64,000 bases of DNA from Anadara kagoshimensis (GCA_021292105.1 CM037870.1:12498234-12562233); one strand, 5' to 3'; counted from the first letter of the stretch, positions 8,690 to 21,697 are shown. Numbers and translations: made by a program. The notes: generated from the sequence alone by a model not told the origin.

Positions 8690-11600
8690 GCTATTGCGGT
8701 GAATATAATCAGCAATGAAACTTACTGGTCGAAGGGGAAGTAACCCAAACAATTATATTTATGTTTTTAGAGCTATTAAGTTTATGTCTGTTTCAATCGC
8801 CTTTCTAGTTGTAAGTGTCCTCTGTAGCGGCCACAGATGGCCTAATCTTTTTCTTACTCTACAGAGGTATCTTCAGCATGCACTGAGACACCGGACCTCG
8901 GTTTGGAATCTCATCCGAAAGGCTACCTTGTAACAAGCTTTTTACAGCTCTAGTATGGGCAGGGGATGAAAATCATCTCAGAAAATTACTAACTTAAGGA
9001 CAGATCTTCCAAGAAATATTTTGTTAGCACATTTCTTTATTTCGGAAGACGTTTATGCTATTTTTGCCATTAAAAAAAGGAAAGATATTTACAACATGTA
9101 ACTGTAGACATATAAAGTAAAATGGTCTACCCTGTAGTATTGAATAATTTCTTATTTAACGTCTCCAAATTTAGATTATGATTTTAAATGCATTATTTAC
9201 AGATGTAAAATGATGTTGTTATTAAAATCATTAGATAATAATAATAAAAAAAAAAACATACTAATCCATGTGCAATAGACTAGGCACATTTTCAGAAAAA
9301 AACGTCGTTTTAAAGAGGAAGAGGCACTTTTTAGTAAAAGCAAACCATATATCATTCTTACCTAATTTGGGTGTGCTGAGTCCGAAAATAGCGGATACCA
9401 AGCTGAAAAATTGCTCTAAGTAGGTCAAAATTTAAATACAAAATGGCCGCCAATATAAAAATGCATTTTTGCATGAAAGTTGATATAGAAGTTGTTTTGG
9501 TAGCAACAAACAGCTATTAATCAAAGATTGTGATATTTCAAGGCTTACTTGGGTGTTAATGAACAGAAAATTTAAACAAAATACCTATGGGCCTTATTGC
9601 TCACCTGAAAACATTTAAAAGATACTGAAATCTTAGAGGCAACAACACCTTCGTTTATTATCATACACAAAATTTGCTACGAAGTTAGATCTTGGCATGT
9701 TGATTATTTTTTCAACTTGGTGTTGTTATCTATTTATAATACTCTTTGAAAAAATACACACTCGCAAAAAATTATACTCCAGGGGTAACAACTCCTCTAT
9801 GGATCATCGTATTCTTACAAACATTGCTACTTAGCTTGTCATGTTTATTATTTTGTAATGTCTACTTTATATAACACCAATAGTTTTCTAGTAAATAGCC
9901 TCAAAACAAGCACAATTTGTGAAAAAATCAAGTATTTTTCAGGGGCAATAACTCTGTAAAAGGGGTTTGATATTTATGAAATCAAAAGATCTGCCATGCC
10001 GGTCAGCGTCTCAGGTGGCCTGGCGACAAAGGTCGTTATGAAAAAATGTATATATTTGACTCATGAAAGAAGTTCACATGTTTAATTTAAGCCAGTTTTA
10101 AAGGTTTTCGCTTTTATTTTTGTATTGTATTTTGAACATAGGACTGTATGTTTCCGTTTAATTCAATGAATCAAGTATGGCACATAACATGCTGAAACAC
10201 TGATATATGTAGTCTAGGGTGTGAATGAAATAGCTTACAAAATTGAAGCCTGTGTTTGCACCAAATGCTTTAGAATTTTTCTTTTTTGCAGCCGAAGAGC
10301 AAAGTAAATGTAACTACACTAGCCTTCCTAATCTATTTAGGGGTGCTAAATCATCACCGAGCAACTCTCAGCTGACTATTTGCTAAAAAGGTGAACTTGC
10401 ACTACAAAATGTTCATGTGAGGTTTGATATTCAACTATAGCAAAAATATTACTACATTTTGTTTTATTAAAACTGGTAAGAAGTAAGAGGGCTGAAAGAT
10501 ATACCGTAAGCCTTCTGTTTAAGGAGATTAGCGCCGATGTCCTATTTCAACCCTTCTATCTCCTAACTATTTAAATCCGTGTATCTGAAGACCAGTGTAA
10601 TTTTGTAAGTTGATATCAACAAGGTATTACTCTAAAATAAATAGGACTAGTGACTTGGCAAATGTAAAAAATGGTGAAAGAGCAGGATCCAATATTTGCA
10701 CAAAAACGGTTAGGCACCTAAGGCTATCCATACTAATACGATAGCAACACTAGGGAAATATGTCCCTTCATAAGCAGGAGTAAAAGGGTGGGTGGCGGAA
10801 CAGGACAAGCAGAACATTAATGATGACCCCAGTCATAGAAGGTATGCCACGGTTGCAATCCCAGAAATGGCCAATAGAGCTTTGTTTTCATTCCATTCAT
10901 GGTAGTCGAAATCACCATTGGTTGCTCATTTTTGAGAAATCCTTTTCTTTCAAAAAGAAAAAAAAATGTTTTTGCAAATCTGTAAAAACAAAAATACTCT
11001 AAACATTTTCACAAATTTTGAAAGTCATTTAACAAATTATTTTAAAATTGTGGAAACCTAGATAAAAACCATTGTATTGTTATAACTGACGGGTCAGTTA
11101 CAGAAAATATAAGGGCAGTGAGTTGGCATTTCACAAAGAAGAGTACATTCTATTCTGACATCCTGCAATAAGAAAGCTTTTGGGTCTGTTAGGCTTCTGG
11201 CAATTAATTAGAAGCACACACAAGATGCACTTTGTCGCGTTTTAATCTAAACATTTTAGTGGTAGATTCTGCTAGCTCCCATAAGAGCTTTGTTTCTATG
11301 GAGGCAAAGTGGGACATTATTTCATCCCTGAGCCCAAATAACAGTCTAAACAATGGAATCACCTGGCTCATCTCCGCCACAAAAAAGGCAGAGAAAGACT
11401 GTTCCATCATCACAGTTAACTTAGATACTGATGGTATTCTGATGGTACATGTAGATTATTTCCAAAAGGGACAAAAAATAAATGGCACATAAATTGTATT
11501 ACTTTTGAGGCTGTTTCGGAAAAATATTCAACTCAAGTGTTGTGGAAAACTCAGTAAAGGTGTCTTGGTCCACTGTCACAATTCTACCATTGCCTTGACT

Positions 11601-12410
11601 TCAATTAACGATTGTGGCTTCAAATTTTAAATTAAGTGGCCAACTTTTTGCTTAAGCTTGCACATCAGTCTTGCTATTTACAATACCCAGTTTTATATTT
11701 AGACGATGATGTTATATATTCATTGGAGAACTTTCTGAATTTTCAAGAATATGAATTTTTTAAAACTTGCATTGAGTTCCTTAAACATCGCTAGCAAAAC
11801 TGTATAGAGACCAATACTATGTTGTAAAATAATGCAATATTACCGGCAAAATTAAACCACTACATATGAGGTTCAAAACTTATCAATCGATATATGTTTT
11901 TAAGTAATGGTTGTGAATCTACCTGATAAAGCAATATCATTCTTAAAAGTTTGACGCATGATGACACGCACGATAATTTGGTATTTTGACATTGACAACC
12001 ACGGGTTCTACATACTATTTTGCTAGAACATGTGGCAAACTCTGTATAAAAGAGTGTTTTTGAATATGCTCTTTTTGCATTTCAAACACAAGTTTTGATT
12101 TTGACTGTTAATTCCACACCATGAGCAGTATTTCAGTATGATTTTGGTTATGAACTCAATTTCTTAGTCATGTAGATTTATCAGTGCACTATGCAAAAGG
12201 CACACATAATGAACAAACACTTAACTATAGCCACCTTTTTATTTTTAGAAATTGTTTTAAATTTGGTTTAAACATTTATACTTCAGTTTAGTCTTTTTCA
12301 TTTTATTGTTACAACCCCAAGTATGCAAATTATGCTGAAATGTTACAAAGTACCATCTTTTGCTAAAACATGCAACTTAAATAACTGAGGAATTATATGC
12401 CAATAAATTT
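8690..12410. other. Gene-free stretch
   Basis: No exon recognised. 9400-10100 and 10230-12400 have the look of old dispersed repeat (for example AAATGGCCGCCAATATAAAA at about 9441) but no ends were found. Short open frames at 10820, 11204 and 11232 overlap each other and show no protein-like pattern. Confidence 0.4.
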
Positions 12411-12414
12411 AAAC

Positions 12415-13225
12415 AGTCGCCATTTTGTTTTCGGAATTATGGGTTCAAAAGCTCAAAATTTTACTCGGTATCCTTCATTTTTGAACTCGAAGTATGTCAA
12501 ATTAAGCATGCTTCTAACATTTACTAAAGTTTGAAACCCCAAGTAACATTTTTGCGATGGTACACTATAAGTCGCCATTTTGATTTTGGAATTATGGGTT
12601 CAAAAACTCAATATTGAGCTTGGTATCTGCCATTTGTGAATTCGGGATCCTTCAATTGTGTTAAATAAATCATGTTAACCAACTTTTACTAAAATTTGAA
12701 ACCCCAACTGACATTTTTGCATTTGGTACACCATTGATTTTAGCCGCCATTTTTGGAATTATGGATTAAAAAATTCAAAACTGATCTTGGTATTCACCAT
12801 TTTTGGAATCGGCATCGTCGAATTGTGTTAAATAAATCATGTTACAAACTTTTACCAAAATTTCTCAACCCAAGTAACATTTTTGGCATTGTAACCATTA
12901 ATGTTAGCCGCCATTGTGTTTTTGGAATTATGGGTTCAAAAACTCAAAATTGAGCTTGGTATCCGCCATTTTTGAAATCAGCACCCTCCAATTATGTTAA
13001 ATAAATCATGTTACCAACTTTCACTAAAATTTGCCACCCCAAGTAACATTTTTGCAGTGATACACTATAAATTTAAGTCGCCATTTTGTTTTTGGAATTA
13101 TGGGTTCAAAAACTCAAAATTCAGCTTGGTATCCGCCATTTTTGAATTCAGCACCCTCAAATTATGTTAGAAAAGTATGTTACCAACTTTTACTAAAAAA
13201 AAGCCGCTTCAAGTCACATTTTCTG
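12415..13225 (+). repeat. ~165-bp satellite, about 5 copies
   Basis: CGCCATTTTG... starts recur at about 12419, 12573, 12744, 12908 and 13079. Each unit holds GGAATTATGGGTTCAAAAAC and TAAATAAATCATGTTA(C/A)CAA. Confidence 0.82.
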
Positions 13226-13239
13226 AATTTGTTCCTAGT

Positions 13240-13690
13240 CTACAAATCACAATTCAGAAACAAAGTAAAAACTGACAAGTTTGGTTAACACGTGAACTTC
13301 TACCAGGGATGTTAGACCGGATGCTCCGGAAGGGTAAGCACCTCCTGTTTAACTAGCTACACCCGCCAGAAACTAGTAGCTAACTTTTCTTCTACAAGTA
13401 GCCAGTTACTAGTAGCTAACTTTACCTATCTACACCCGCCACGCGTTAAATAAAAATTGAGTGAAAGGAGCATGGAACTTCAAATATATCCAGGGCAATC
13501 CTGGATTCAGAGATATCAAACTTGTCAACAATGTTGTGATGACGGCCGTAAAACTGTTTGAGGGTCTTGATAAGCCAAGGCTGACAATATCCCTGTGTCA
13601 ACAATTTATTTGCAAGCAGACTGCTTCGTTGTACAAAGTCCCCATAGTGGGAACAAGAAATAATAGCAAAGCTACCATATCTTAATAACG
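13240..13690 (+). repeat. R2 copy
   Basis: Contains AACTTCTACCAGGGATGTTA, CTCCGGAAGGGTAAGCACCT, ATATCCAGGGCAATCCTGGA and TGAGGGTCTTGATAAGCCAA in family order, with an inserted CTAGTAGCTAACTT duplication. Confidence 0.7.
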
Positions 13691-13744
13691 TGTATTATTC
13701 ATAAGCATACACTGTAGATGTATGGGTGTGTTATGCATAAAAAA

Positions 13745-14665
13745 AGATTATTATGGATTTTAGTATGAACAAACTTGTTGTTGTCACCCGCTTTTCAGAG
13801 AAACAGGGGATATTAAATTTGAGTTTCCGCCCGTCCTTCCCTTCGTACGTTCGAAATTCTTGTCTGCGCTTATTCTCCAAAACTATTTCACGAAACTTGG
13901 TGCTAAGTATCAACATATATAGTAGATGCGCATATTGTTAGCCTGAGTTGGTTTGCTCATTTTCCTAGGAGTTATAGCCCTTTGAACATAAGTGCAAAAA
14001 TTTACTGAATGTTCTTGTTGGAACTATAGAAGTACTAAACATTTTAGCGTATTATTGGTTATCCAATCTATTGCTAATTCTGTGCATGTTATTCAATGCA
14101 TAGACTATGCATATGCACATTGAATGCATTCTTTCTGAAACTTAAGCAGAATAGGAGCTCAGAGTAATAACATTTTACGCACCAGTTAAGAGTCTTGAAA
14201 TAAAAAACAGAGTTGAGTTGAGTAATGGGGTTTAACGTCCTAGTTAAGATTATTTCACTTATATCAAGACGTCGCCAGCTTTAGGCGAAGGTGCAGAAAT
14301 TTTGCCTATGCGTCGCGCTGATGGCATTATACAGCGGTGTTCTTTATAGTACCACGCCTACCGTGACACGTGACCTCGATTATTTTAAGAACCGTGGCTT
14401 TCATTTCGTAATACCGAGACCTTGGCGAAAGAACAGTCACTAAACACTTTCAGGTATATAAAATTCGAGTTTCCGTCAGTCCTTCCTTCCGTCGTTCCGT
14501 CCGAAATTCTTTTTGCGTTAATTCTCTTAAACAATAAAGCACTGTTCCACGAAACTTAGTGAAAAGCATCAACATGGATAGTAGATGCGCCTATTGTTAA
14601 CACAAATTGCAATTGATATACTCATTTTCCTGACTGAGAGGTATGGCCCTTTTAATATAAGCGCA
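13745..14665 (+). repeat. Dispersed repeat R3, two copies flanking a SINE fragment
   Basis: Segments at 13790-13990 and 14460-14665 share GAGTTTCCG(C/T), TTCCACGAAACTTAGTG-like text, TAGTAGATGCGC and CTCATTTTCCT. A reverse copy is near 28300-28490. Confidence 0.6.
14205..14452 (-). repeat. SINE family A, body and tail only
   Basis: Shares the body (GACGTCGCCAGCTTTAGGCG) and the GAGTTGAGTTGAGT tail but lacks the tRNA-like head. Confidence 0.65.
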
Positions 14666-14670
14666 AATCA

Positions 14671-14725
<55 letters not shown>

Positions 14726-14728
14726 AAA
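14671..14728. repeat. Poly-A tract
   Basis: A nearly pure A run of about 57 bases after the second R3 copy, perhaps a retroposon tail. Confidence 0.9.
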
Positions 14729-15442
14729 CCAACTGGCGGGACATCCTAAGTCACTTAATTTGCTTCTAGCTCTGATTGTTCAGGTTCTTACTATATTTTA
14801 TAAAAAAATATTATCTATGGAGTCCCTTTAGTAGCACGGAATAATATATCGAGACTGAAATATATCAAACATTGCTACTTTTTGAAATTTAAGCACACGG
14901 CTATAAAATCGAGCATACTACCTTTAAAAATCAAGCGCAAAAGATGTGCAGGACCGCTTCAATTTAAAATCTTGGGATTGATTTCGTTATAATAATACTT
15001 CTTCTACTACTAATAATTATATATAAATATTCTTTGGTGCTAAAGGGGCTTCGTAAATATGACAGCCGTAACATTGCTTGTTTAGTTTCTAACTTCAAAA
15101 GGCCCAAGCTCATGGAAGGTAAATTCACATTTTTTGTACAATATTTGGCTATGCGACAATTAAAAAATATAATAAAAGACCTTTATAATCCTTTATTTAT
15201 AATTTTCGTATAAAATAGTTTAAACTTCACAAAAATATATTTTATATATAATATAATAACCACATATACTTCCACACTTCATCATTATATCCGTATATAT
15301 GTTCATCATTTGGTGTGAAAATTGTCAAATATTGTTTACTAGACAACCAATGCCACCCATGTTTTAACATCCTAAATCGGAGTTAGTCTGTTCATTTCAG
15401 ATTACGTCGGAACTTTCCAGGTCTTGGTAGGAACGGGTCTGT

Positions 15443-15611
15443 TCATTTTAGATGACGCCTAAAATGTCTTGGTCTTCGTCCGTTTATCCTTCCAGGCCGA
15501 GTTCTCTGCCCGTACACAATCCAGTCTGGGCGTCCTCTCTCAACACATCTCGTTAGTTCGTTAGAATCAGGGTCGTAAAAATCGGCATTGCAACCTCCGC
15601 AATAATTCGGC
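15443..15611 (-). CDS. Cys-rich protein exon 4 and stop
   Basis: Acceptor TTTTTTTTCAAG above 15611; stop TGA at 15445-15443; 169 nt. It encodes RPNYCGGCNADFYDPDSNEL, then TRCVERGRPDW and a basic tail. A possible AATAAA polyadenylation signal lies at 15197-15192 on the same strand. Confidence 0.83.
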
Positions 15612-18600
15612 CTTGAAAAAAAAGATACAAAATAAAAACTGTTATATTCTGTGATGTATAATAAAGTAAAATAGTTGTCTTTCCTTATTAAATAATTAAT
15701 GTGATTAATGTAATTTCCTCTGGATATTTCTAGTTGATCATCATAAAACATACATAGTAATCCATGTCCGAATCACAATCCAGAAGCAAAGTAAAAACTT
15801 TGGAAGTGACAAGTCAGGTTAGACACGTGAACTTCTACCAGGAAAGTGAAGCCGGGTGTTCCGGAAGGGTAAGCACCTCCTGTTTAGCTAGATATTCCCG
15901 TCATGTGTGTAATCAAAATTGTGTGAAAAGAACATGGAACTATGTATGGGACGCCAAATATATCCAGGGCAATCCTGGACACAGAGACATCAAACGTATC
16001 AACAATACTGCGATGACGACCATAAAACTTTTTAAGGGCCTTGATAAGCCCAGGCTACTCAGTGTGACTTTAAGGTACTAGCTCACCGAGTCACTACGCC
16101 GCAGAAAAGCGTACCATTTCCTCAGTCACATTACTGACACCGGATGAACCAATATAGGCCAATGGCAAGGATAAATCATCCCACATCTGTTCTGAGCGGG
16201 ACTTGAACTCACAGTGGTGTTATCCACAACTGGCACCAGAAGGGTTTTAAAGCATTTCATGGGGCAAACACCTCATCCTCAGTGTTTTGGGATAACCCTT
16301 TACAGTAAGTCCGTAATATATGTTGTTATGGCATGTAGATTTGTAGCTTAGAATGTCCACAGAAATAACGAAAATAGGAGAATCACGGAAATTAATGATT
16401 TAACATTGTTATATATGCATTGTTCCCATACTTGAATTCATTCAATGCTCCATGACAATTTATTGACAATTCCCTGACATTCAATCGCACTTTAAAATAA
16501 GAGCGCCATTAGGTGCAGCAAGATATGCCCATTTACATTTTTGTCATAAAACTGTTAGTAAAGATGGCAATGGTGACAAAATACCAAGGAACATAAATTA
16601 TTTAAGAAGTATCGCGTAACGGGAATCACAAACTAAGACTCTAGTTAATTAAATGTTCTCTTCAGTAGTGTGGGAGAAGCTGGATAAAAAGGCATTACTG
16701 AAAATTAAAAATTACCCGACAATATCTTAATTTTTTTTTCAAATTTCCTGACATTACCATGACCTTAAAAAATAAAAAATACCCTGACGCGTGGGAACCA
16801 ATGACATGTTGTCTTATTTGTAAATAATTGAAACATTTGAGAAAACAAACAAGTTTACCTGCATTCAAGGTTTGGTGGATTCACACATGTCGTTAACATA
16901 CACGGATTGACATAACACCGATGTCGGCGGCATCCTACAAATGAAATAAAAAACAACAACGTCAACTCAGGATAAAACAATTTGAAACTAGAACTGTTTT
17001 TCAGAGCCAAATACCCCCGCCCCCAACATTTAATGTTTTCTCGCGACCTTGATCTTTCCAATATGACCTTGGTTCAAAATCATGACGCACCGTTGGGCCA
17101 CGAAGATGTTATGACAATTGTCCAAAGCAACTATGAGATATGTCATGGACTTGTTTTTTTCAAACATACTTTTTCTGTGACCTTGACCTTTCCGATATGA
17201 CCCTGGTATAAGGTCATGACACATTTTTGGACATTGAAACTTATTCATGTGAAGTTTCATGACAGTCCCCCAAGGCAGCTATGAGATATGGCCCGGACAC
17301 GATTTTCAAACATACTTGTCTCGCGACCTTGATCTTTCAGATATGACCCTGGTACAAGGTGATGACACACCTTTGGACCATGGAAATTATTCATGTGAAG
17401 TTTCATGACAGTTGTCTAAAGCAGCTATGAGATATAGCCTGGACACGATATCGATTTTACACGGACGGACAGATGGCCAGACAGACATGGTGATTTCTAT
17501 ATACCCCCCCCCCCCTAAAACTAGTTTGCGGGGGGTATAAATATAATTCTAAGATGACCTGCGTTTCCCTTCATATGAAACAGGAAGAGGGCCAGCCGTG
17601 GTACATAACAAACGATATACCCATCGCTATTCCGTTTTAATGACGAACTCCCTTGTTTGTCTTATGACGTCATGTTATGAGTCGTGAACAATGGTTGTGG
17701 CGTGAGGTAATCTCAACAGCTGCAGTGTTTCAATGGACGTTTTTCCAAATGGATAGTCAAATGTACTTCAAAAGAAAGAGTTATGCAATGCTTATTTCAA
17801 TCCTTTTTATCAAGTCATGTTAGAATTGAAATGATCAACATTTACCCATGGTATATTTCGCCAAATAATAAACGTGCCGTCGTTAACATGCATAGCCACC
17901 TCGTGAAATATTCTTCCGCATGCGAATTCCGGCCCGTGTTTTTTGTTATATTTAAGTAAAAACTAAAATATCGACTATATAGTACTCCTGGAATTACAGA
18001 ACGTGTAGATATATAAGTGAGTAGATTAAAAGTGTCGATCAAATGTCCTGGGCCTTTCTCGTCATGGCTAGATGCCTACTGGTATAGACGCCTTAGGTTT
18101 TGAAGGCAATCGGCACAACATCCATCCAATCTAATCAAAAACAAACATACTAATCCATGTTCGAATCATAATCCAGAAGCAAAGTAAAATCTTGGGAACT
18201 GTCAAGTCAGGTTAGACACGTGAATTCCACTAGGGAAGTGAGGCCGGTTGCTCCGGAAGGGTAAGAACTTCCTGTCTAGCTAGCTACACCCGCCACATGT
18301 GTAATCAAAATTGTGTGAAAGGTACATGGAACTATGGGACGTAAAAAATATCCAGGGCAGTCCTGGACACAAGACATCAAACTTATCAACAATACTGTGA
18401 TGACGGCCATAACTCTTTATGAGGGCCTTGATAAGCCTAGGCTTGCAATATGCCTAAGTCAACAATTTATTTGCACGAAGTCTACCTCGTTTTACAAAGT
18501 CCCCGTAGTGGGAACAAGCTCTACTATGGTGTATTAACTAGAAAACAAATAAGTATTCCGATACTAGTAGTTCGACATAAATATCTATTATGTATTAGAA

Positions 18601-19915
18601 CTTACCTGGGTCAACACCCGCCTTAAATTTCCGTCTACTCTCAGTTCCAACTGCTAAATAAAAGAAACAAAGGCAAAATAAATAAAATAAAGTTCTTCAT
18701 TTTCAGACCATTTGCAAATGCAATAATGTGGCAGAATCAACACATTAAACATACTTTTTCAAAACTTTGACATATTATTCAATGGGTTGGCGTACAAAGG
18801 AAAGTTTCACTCAAAATCGAACTGACACTGCTCGAGATCATTTTACAACAGAGATACTTGTGCAAATACGATGCGTTACAGAATTGGATTATCCTAATTT
18901 ATGCCTGATCACCACCCGTTTTGTCTTCAAAATGTCAATAATGTCAATGGGTACCACGTGATTAATACCCCTTACCGTTTGTGCAGAACGTTTTAGGAAA
19001 CTTTTACGTCGAAATTTTCCGTCATAACGTAATTTTTACGGGAAAACGTGAACTGAAGCGATTCCATCGCTGTTGGAAATACATGTTCCGCAGAAATGTT
19101 ATGGCGTATGATGTGGTTCACTGGCGAGTCCCACTGTTCAATCACCAAAACTGGTACCACAACATGCAATTTTTGTGTGCTATTTCGCGTGGTCATTTTG
19201 GGATGCGTATTTTTCCAAACCCAGATATTCAAAGCATAAAGACAACCCTTTTCCATTTTAACTTTCCGGTTAGAACAACGAACGGATGTCAAACAGCAAA
19301 TATGTAAAAGTATGCAAACATGAAAATCAACATAAGAACAATAATATAAACCAAAATGAAAATAAAAATAAAAATAACAGGAAAGGAACAAGAAAAAATA
19401 CATAACTGGTAGCTGAAATGCAATTCGTTTTCGACAGTTTGGGCTGTCAGCTCGACGGCTCATTCGGTCGTGCGACAACCGAGGTAGGCCATTTTGTAAC
19501 AATCAGTCGATTTGTGGTCGAGCAGGTAACTCTCGTTAGCTCGTTGCCAAATGTTCGAGCAGTTGACCATTTGTTTGCTAGTCGCCGAGAGACCAAGCAG
19601 TTGATCCCTCGTTACCTAGTTGCCGAGTGGCCAAGCAGTTAATCCCTCGATAGCTAGTCGCAGAGGGACCAAGCAGTTAATCCCTCGATAGCTAGTCGCC
19701 GAGTGGCAAAACAGTTTATCATTCGTTTGCTAGTCGCCGAGAGACCAAGCAGTTGATCTCTCGTAAGCTAGTTGCGAAATGGACAGTTGTTCGCCCATTA
19801 GCCAAATGTGGAATTAAAAATATAGAAATGACCAAAAGATAATGATATCATATTCAATTTATATTGACTTACCTATAAGCAGACAAATAAATAACGATAA
19901 GCAAAGACGGTTCAT
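15443..19915 (-). CDS. Secreted cysteine-rich basic protein, 111 residues, complete
   Basis: Four exons (minus strand: 19873-19915, 18606-18653, 16859-16934, 15443-15611) join through consensus GT/AG sites with matching phases into 112 codons including the stop. A hydrophobic signal peptide (MNRLCLSLFICLLIA) leads into a short basic linker, then a compact Cys module with the pattern CRRHRCYVNPCMLTTC, CVNPP, LECRPNYCGGCNADFYD and TRCVERG, and a basic Arg/Gly-rich tail ending RRPRHFRRHLK. Eight Cys are in the mature part. The NYCGGCNA module recalls short Cys motifs of extracellular-matrix and inhibitor proteins, but I cannot name a family or function. Exported matrix, shell or defence roles are all possible. 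The coding part is well supported by splice phase and Cys spacing. Confidence 0.82.
15752..16080 (+). repeat. R2 copy upstream of Cys-rich exon 4
   Basis: Starts AACATACATAGTAATCCATG and runs to GGGCCTTGATAAGCCCAGGC; nearly complete. Confidence 0.72.
16859..16934 (-). CDS. Cys-rich protein exon 3
   Basis: Acceptor CATTTGTAG above 16934; donor GTAAAC; 76 nt, phase 1 to phase 2. It encodes GCRRHRCYVNPCMLTTCVNP and PNLEC, holding five of the eight cysteines. Confidence 0.83.
17005..17545 (+). repeat. Dispersed repeat with nuclear-receptor-like half-sites, 3 units
   Basis: Units at about 17042, 17176 and 17322, each with GACCTTGA(C/T)CTTTC and TATGACC(T/C)TGG. The same CACGGACGGACAGATGGC end, C-tract and GGGGGGTATAAA follow. 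Confidence 0.72.
18138..18530 (+). repeat. R2 copy, most complete
   Basis: Starts AAACATACTAATCCATGTTC and holds all shared blocks in order: GAAGTGAGGCCGGTTGCTCC, AGCTAGCTACACCCGCCACA, ATATCCAGGGCAGTCCTGGA, AGGGCCTTGATAAGCCTAGG. No coding capacity; superfamily unknown. Confidence 0.72.
18606..18653 (-). CDS. Cys-rich protein exon 2
   Basis: Acceptor TTTTATTTAG above 18653; donor GTAAGT; 48 nt, phase 1 to phase 1. It encodes AVGTESRRKFKAGVDP, a basic linker after the probable signal cleavage site. Confidence 0.78.
19505..19795 (+). repeat. ~38-bp minisatellite in intron 1 of the Cys-rich gene
   Basis: About seven units such as GCTAGTCGCCGAGAGACCAA followed by GCAGTTGATCCCTCGT. Confidence 0.8.
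19873..19915 (-). CDS. Cys-rich protein exon 1 (signal peptide)
   Basis: ATG at 19915-19913 in the context AAGATGA; 14 codons plus one base; donor GTAAGT. It encodes nearly the whole signal peptide, MNRLCLSLFICLLI. Confidence 0.8.
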
Positions 19916-19962
19916 CTTGGTAATGGTCTTCAGAAAATAATGAACTTCTCAACTTCTTGAGT

Positions 19963-19972
19963 TATAAATATA
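19963..19972 (-). promoter_or_regulatory. TATA-like box of the Cys-rich protein gene
   Basis: TATATTTATA on the minus strand, about 48 bases upstream of the start codon. Transcription would begin near 19935, leaving a 5' UTR of about 20 bases. Position and sequence only. Confidence 0.45.
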
Positions 19973-20976
19973 CCATCGGAATAAGTACCGGAAACAGTCT
20001 AAGTATGGCCTTCCTACGTGTGTAAGTAACCGAATACATCAATGAACCAGAGTCAAAATGTATGGAGAGGCAGTCGGGACATTATCAACAAAATTTTCGA
20101 AATTTTCGAAATTATGAAATATACACACCAAAGCCAACACACGAGGGCGAGTTAATATGCAACCAGCCGTAACCGTATTTTCGATTGTGCGATTGTAGTT
20201 GCTACCTTTTTGTAACTATTCATATTACGGCCACGGGGTTGCCAACCTTCGACATAAATTTTATTTTGCTCAGTTTTAAACTTTCGACAGGATTGTATTG
20301 TACTGCATATATGGCAGGCATAGGCCTCCATACACGTAATTATAATGAGCTGCTGTTAACGTACTGACTGACGTTTCTAGTCGTTTTATAAAATGCGTAC
20401 CAACGGATTAATAAACAACAAAACAAATAAATAAAAAGATGCTCGGTATCTATTGGTTGATTAATAAGCCGATCACGAGATTAAGCCGGATAATACGCAC
20501 TTATTCCCGCCATCCCCTATACATAAGGCAAACTTCTTGTTTTAATTGGGGTATTGACAGGCCATTGGTCTTAGTTGTCCGCAAAGGATCGCGGCGATTG
20601 TCACAGCCTTGGTTTGTGTCTATTACATCTGTAGTGTGGGAAAGTTTGTCAGCAAATCGTTAGTTTCCTCCGTGTACTCTTTCCCCTCCATCTATGAACC
20701 GACCGCTTCGATATATATAAGTTGAAGCATCTTGAGTGGGCCTTAAAACTCAATAACTCTTTTAGGAGAGAGTATCAGCTTTCAGAAATGAAAGTCACAA
20801 GGCCTTTCGGAAAAAATATTTAAAACCTGATGACCGATACTATCTGTTCTGGCAGAAATAGCACGCTAAAGTAACCTTTTTGCACGTTGTCTGAGATAAA
20901 GTAACATTTTATACCGCTCAACCTTTAGCTGGTGACGTATCAATATAATATGTAAAATTCTTGACTAAGACGTAAA

Positions 20977-20978
<2 letters not shown>

Positions 20979-21062
<84 letters not shown>

Positions 21063-21074
21063 TCGGTCAGTAAG

Positions 21075-21142
<68 letters not shown>

Positions 21143-21154
21143 TCGGTCAGTAAG

Positions 21155-21190
<36 letters not shown>
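20979..21190. repeat. (AATC)n microsatellite with two identical interruptions
   Basis: A run of AATC units broken twice by the same GCTCGGTCAGTAAGTC, at about 21060 and 21140. Confidence 0.9.
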
Positions 21191-21191
<1 letters not shown>

Positions 21192-21474
21192 TGCTTTCCT
21201 AAGTTGGACAATCTAATTTTGAATCCTAACAGGGTCATATTGAGATAATATTAAAAAAATTAACTTGCTTTTAAAGCCATTTTTAATATTAATTACATGT
21301 GTATTAGCCTTGTGACACATAAACGATAAAAACTGTACTAAGGTATAGATTAGGATTTAGGTAATCCATAATGGGGTTGTGCTTATTAAAAAGAATATCG
21401 GTGTTTAAACGTTAAATACACAACTCTTTAAATTCGATAACAATTTAAAGAAAAACATAGCGCCGCTAAAACTA

Positions 21475-21697
21475 CAGTACAGACCTGTCCAAAGTTTAAC
21501 AAAAAGGGTAACGAATTACTGTCGAATTGACAGCTCATGATTTTCGGCCCTTCGTTTGCTTTATCCTGACAGCTTATCGACAGCTGCCGTCTATCTCTCA
21601 AGACAACTTTTCGGTCACTAGCTATCCTTATCTCGGCAGACGAGCTTCGACGCCTTTTCGTTAGCTCAGTGTTAAACTTTTGACATGTCTGTACTAT
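21475..21697. repeat. MITE M1 copy
   Basis: Starts AGTACAGACCTGTCCAAAG and ends GTTAAACTTTTGACATGTCT, in inverted orientation. Confidence 0.75.

Noticed and set aside
16070..16320. tRNA-like B box (GAGTTCAAGTCCCGCTC on the minus strand) suggesting a third SINE family
   Set aside because: Only one copy and no convincing A box; left unnamed.
18981..19502. Overlapping open frames on both strands inside intron 1 of the Cys-rich gene (169 codons minus, 108 plus)
   Set aside because: Neither frame shows a recognisable motif or splice link. The segment is GC-richer than its flanks and reads like an old repeat open on both strands by chance.
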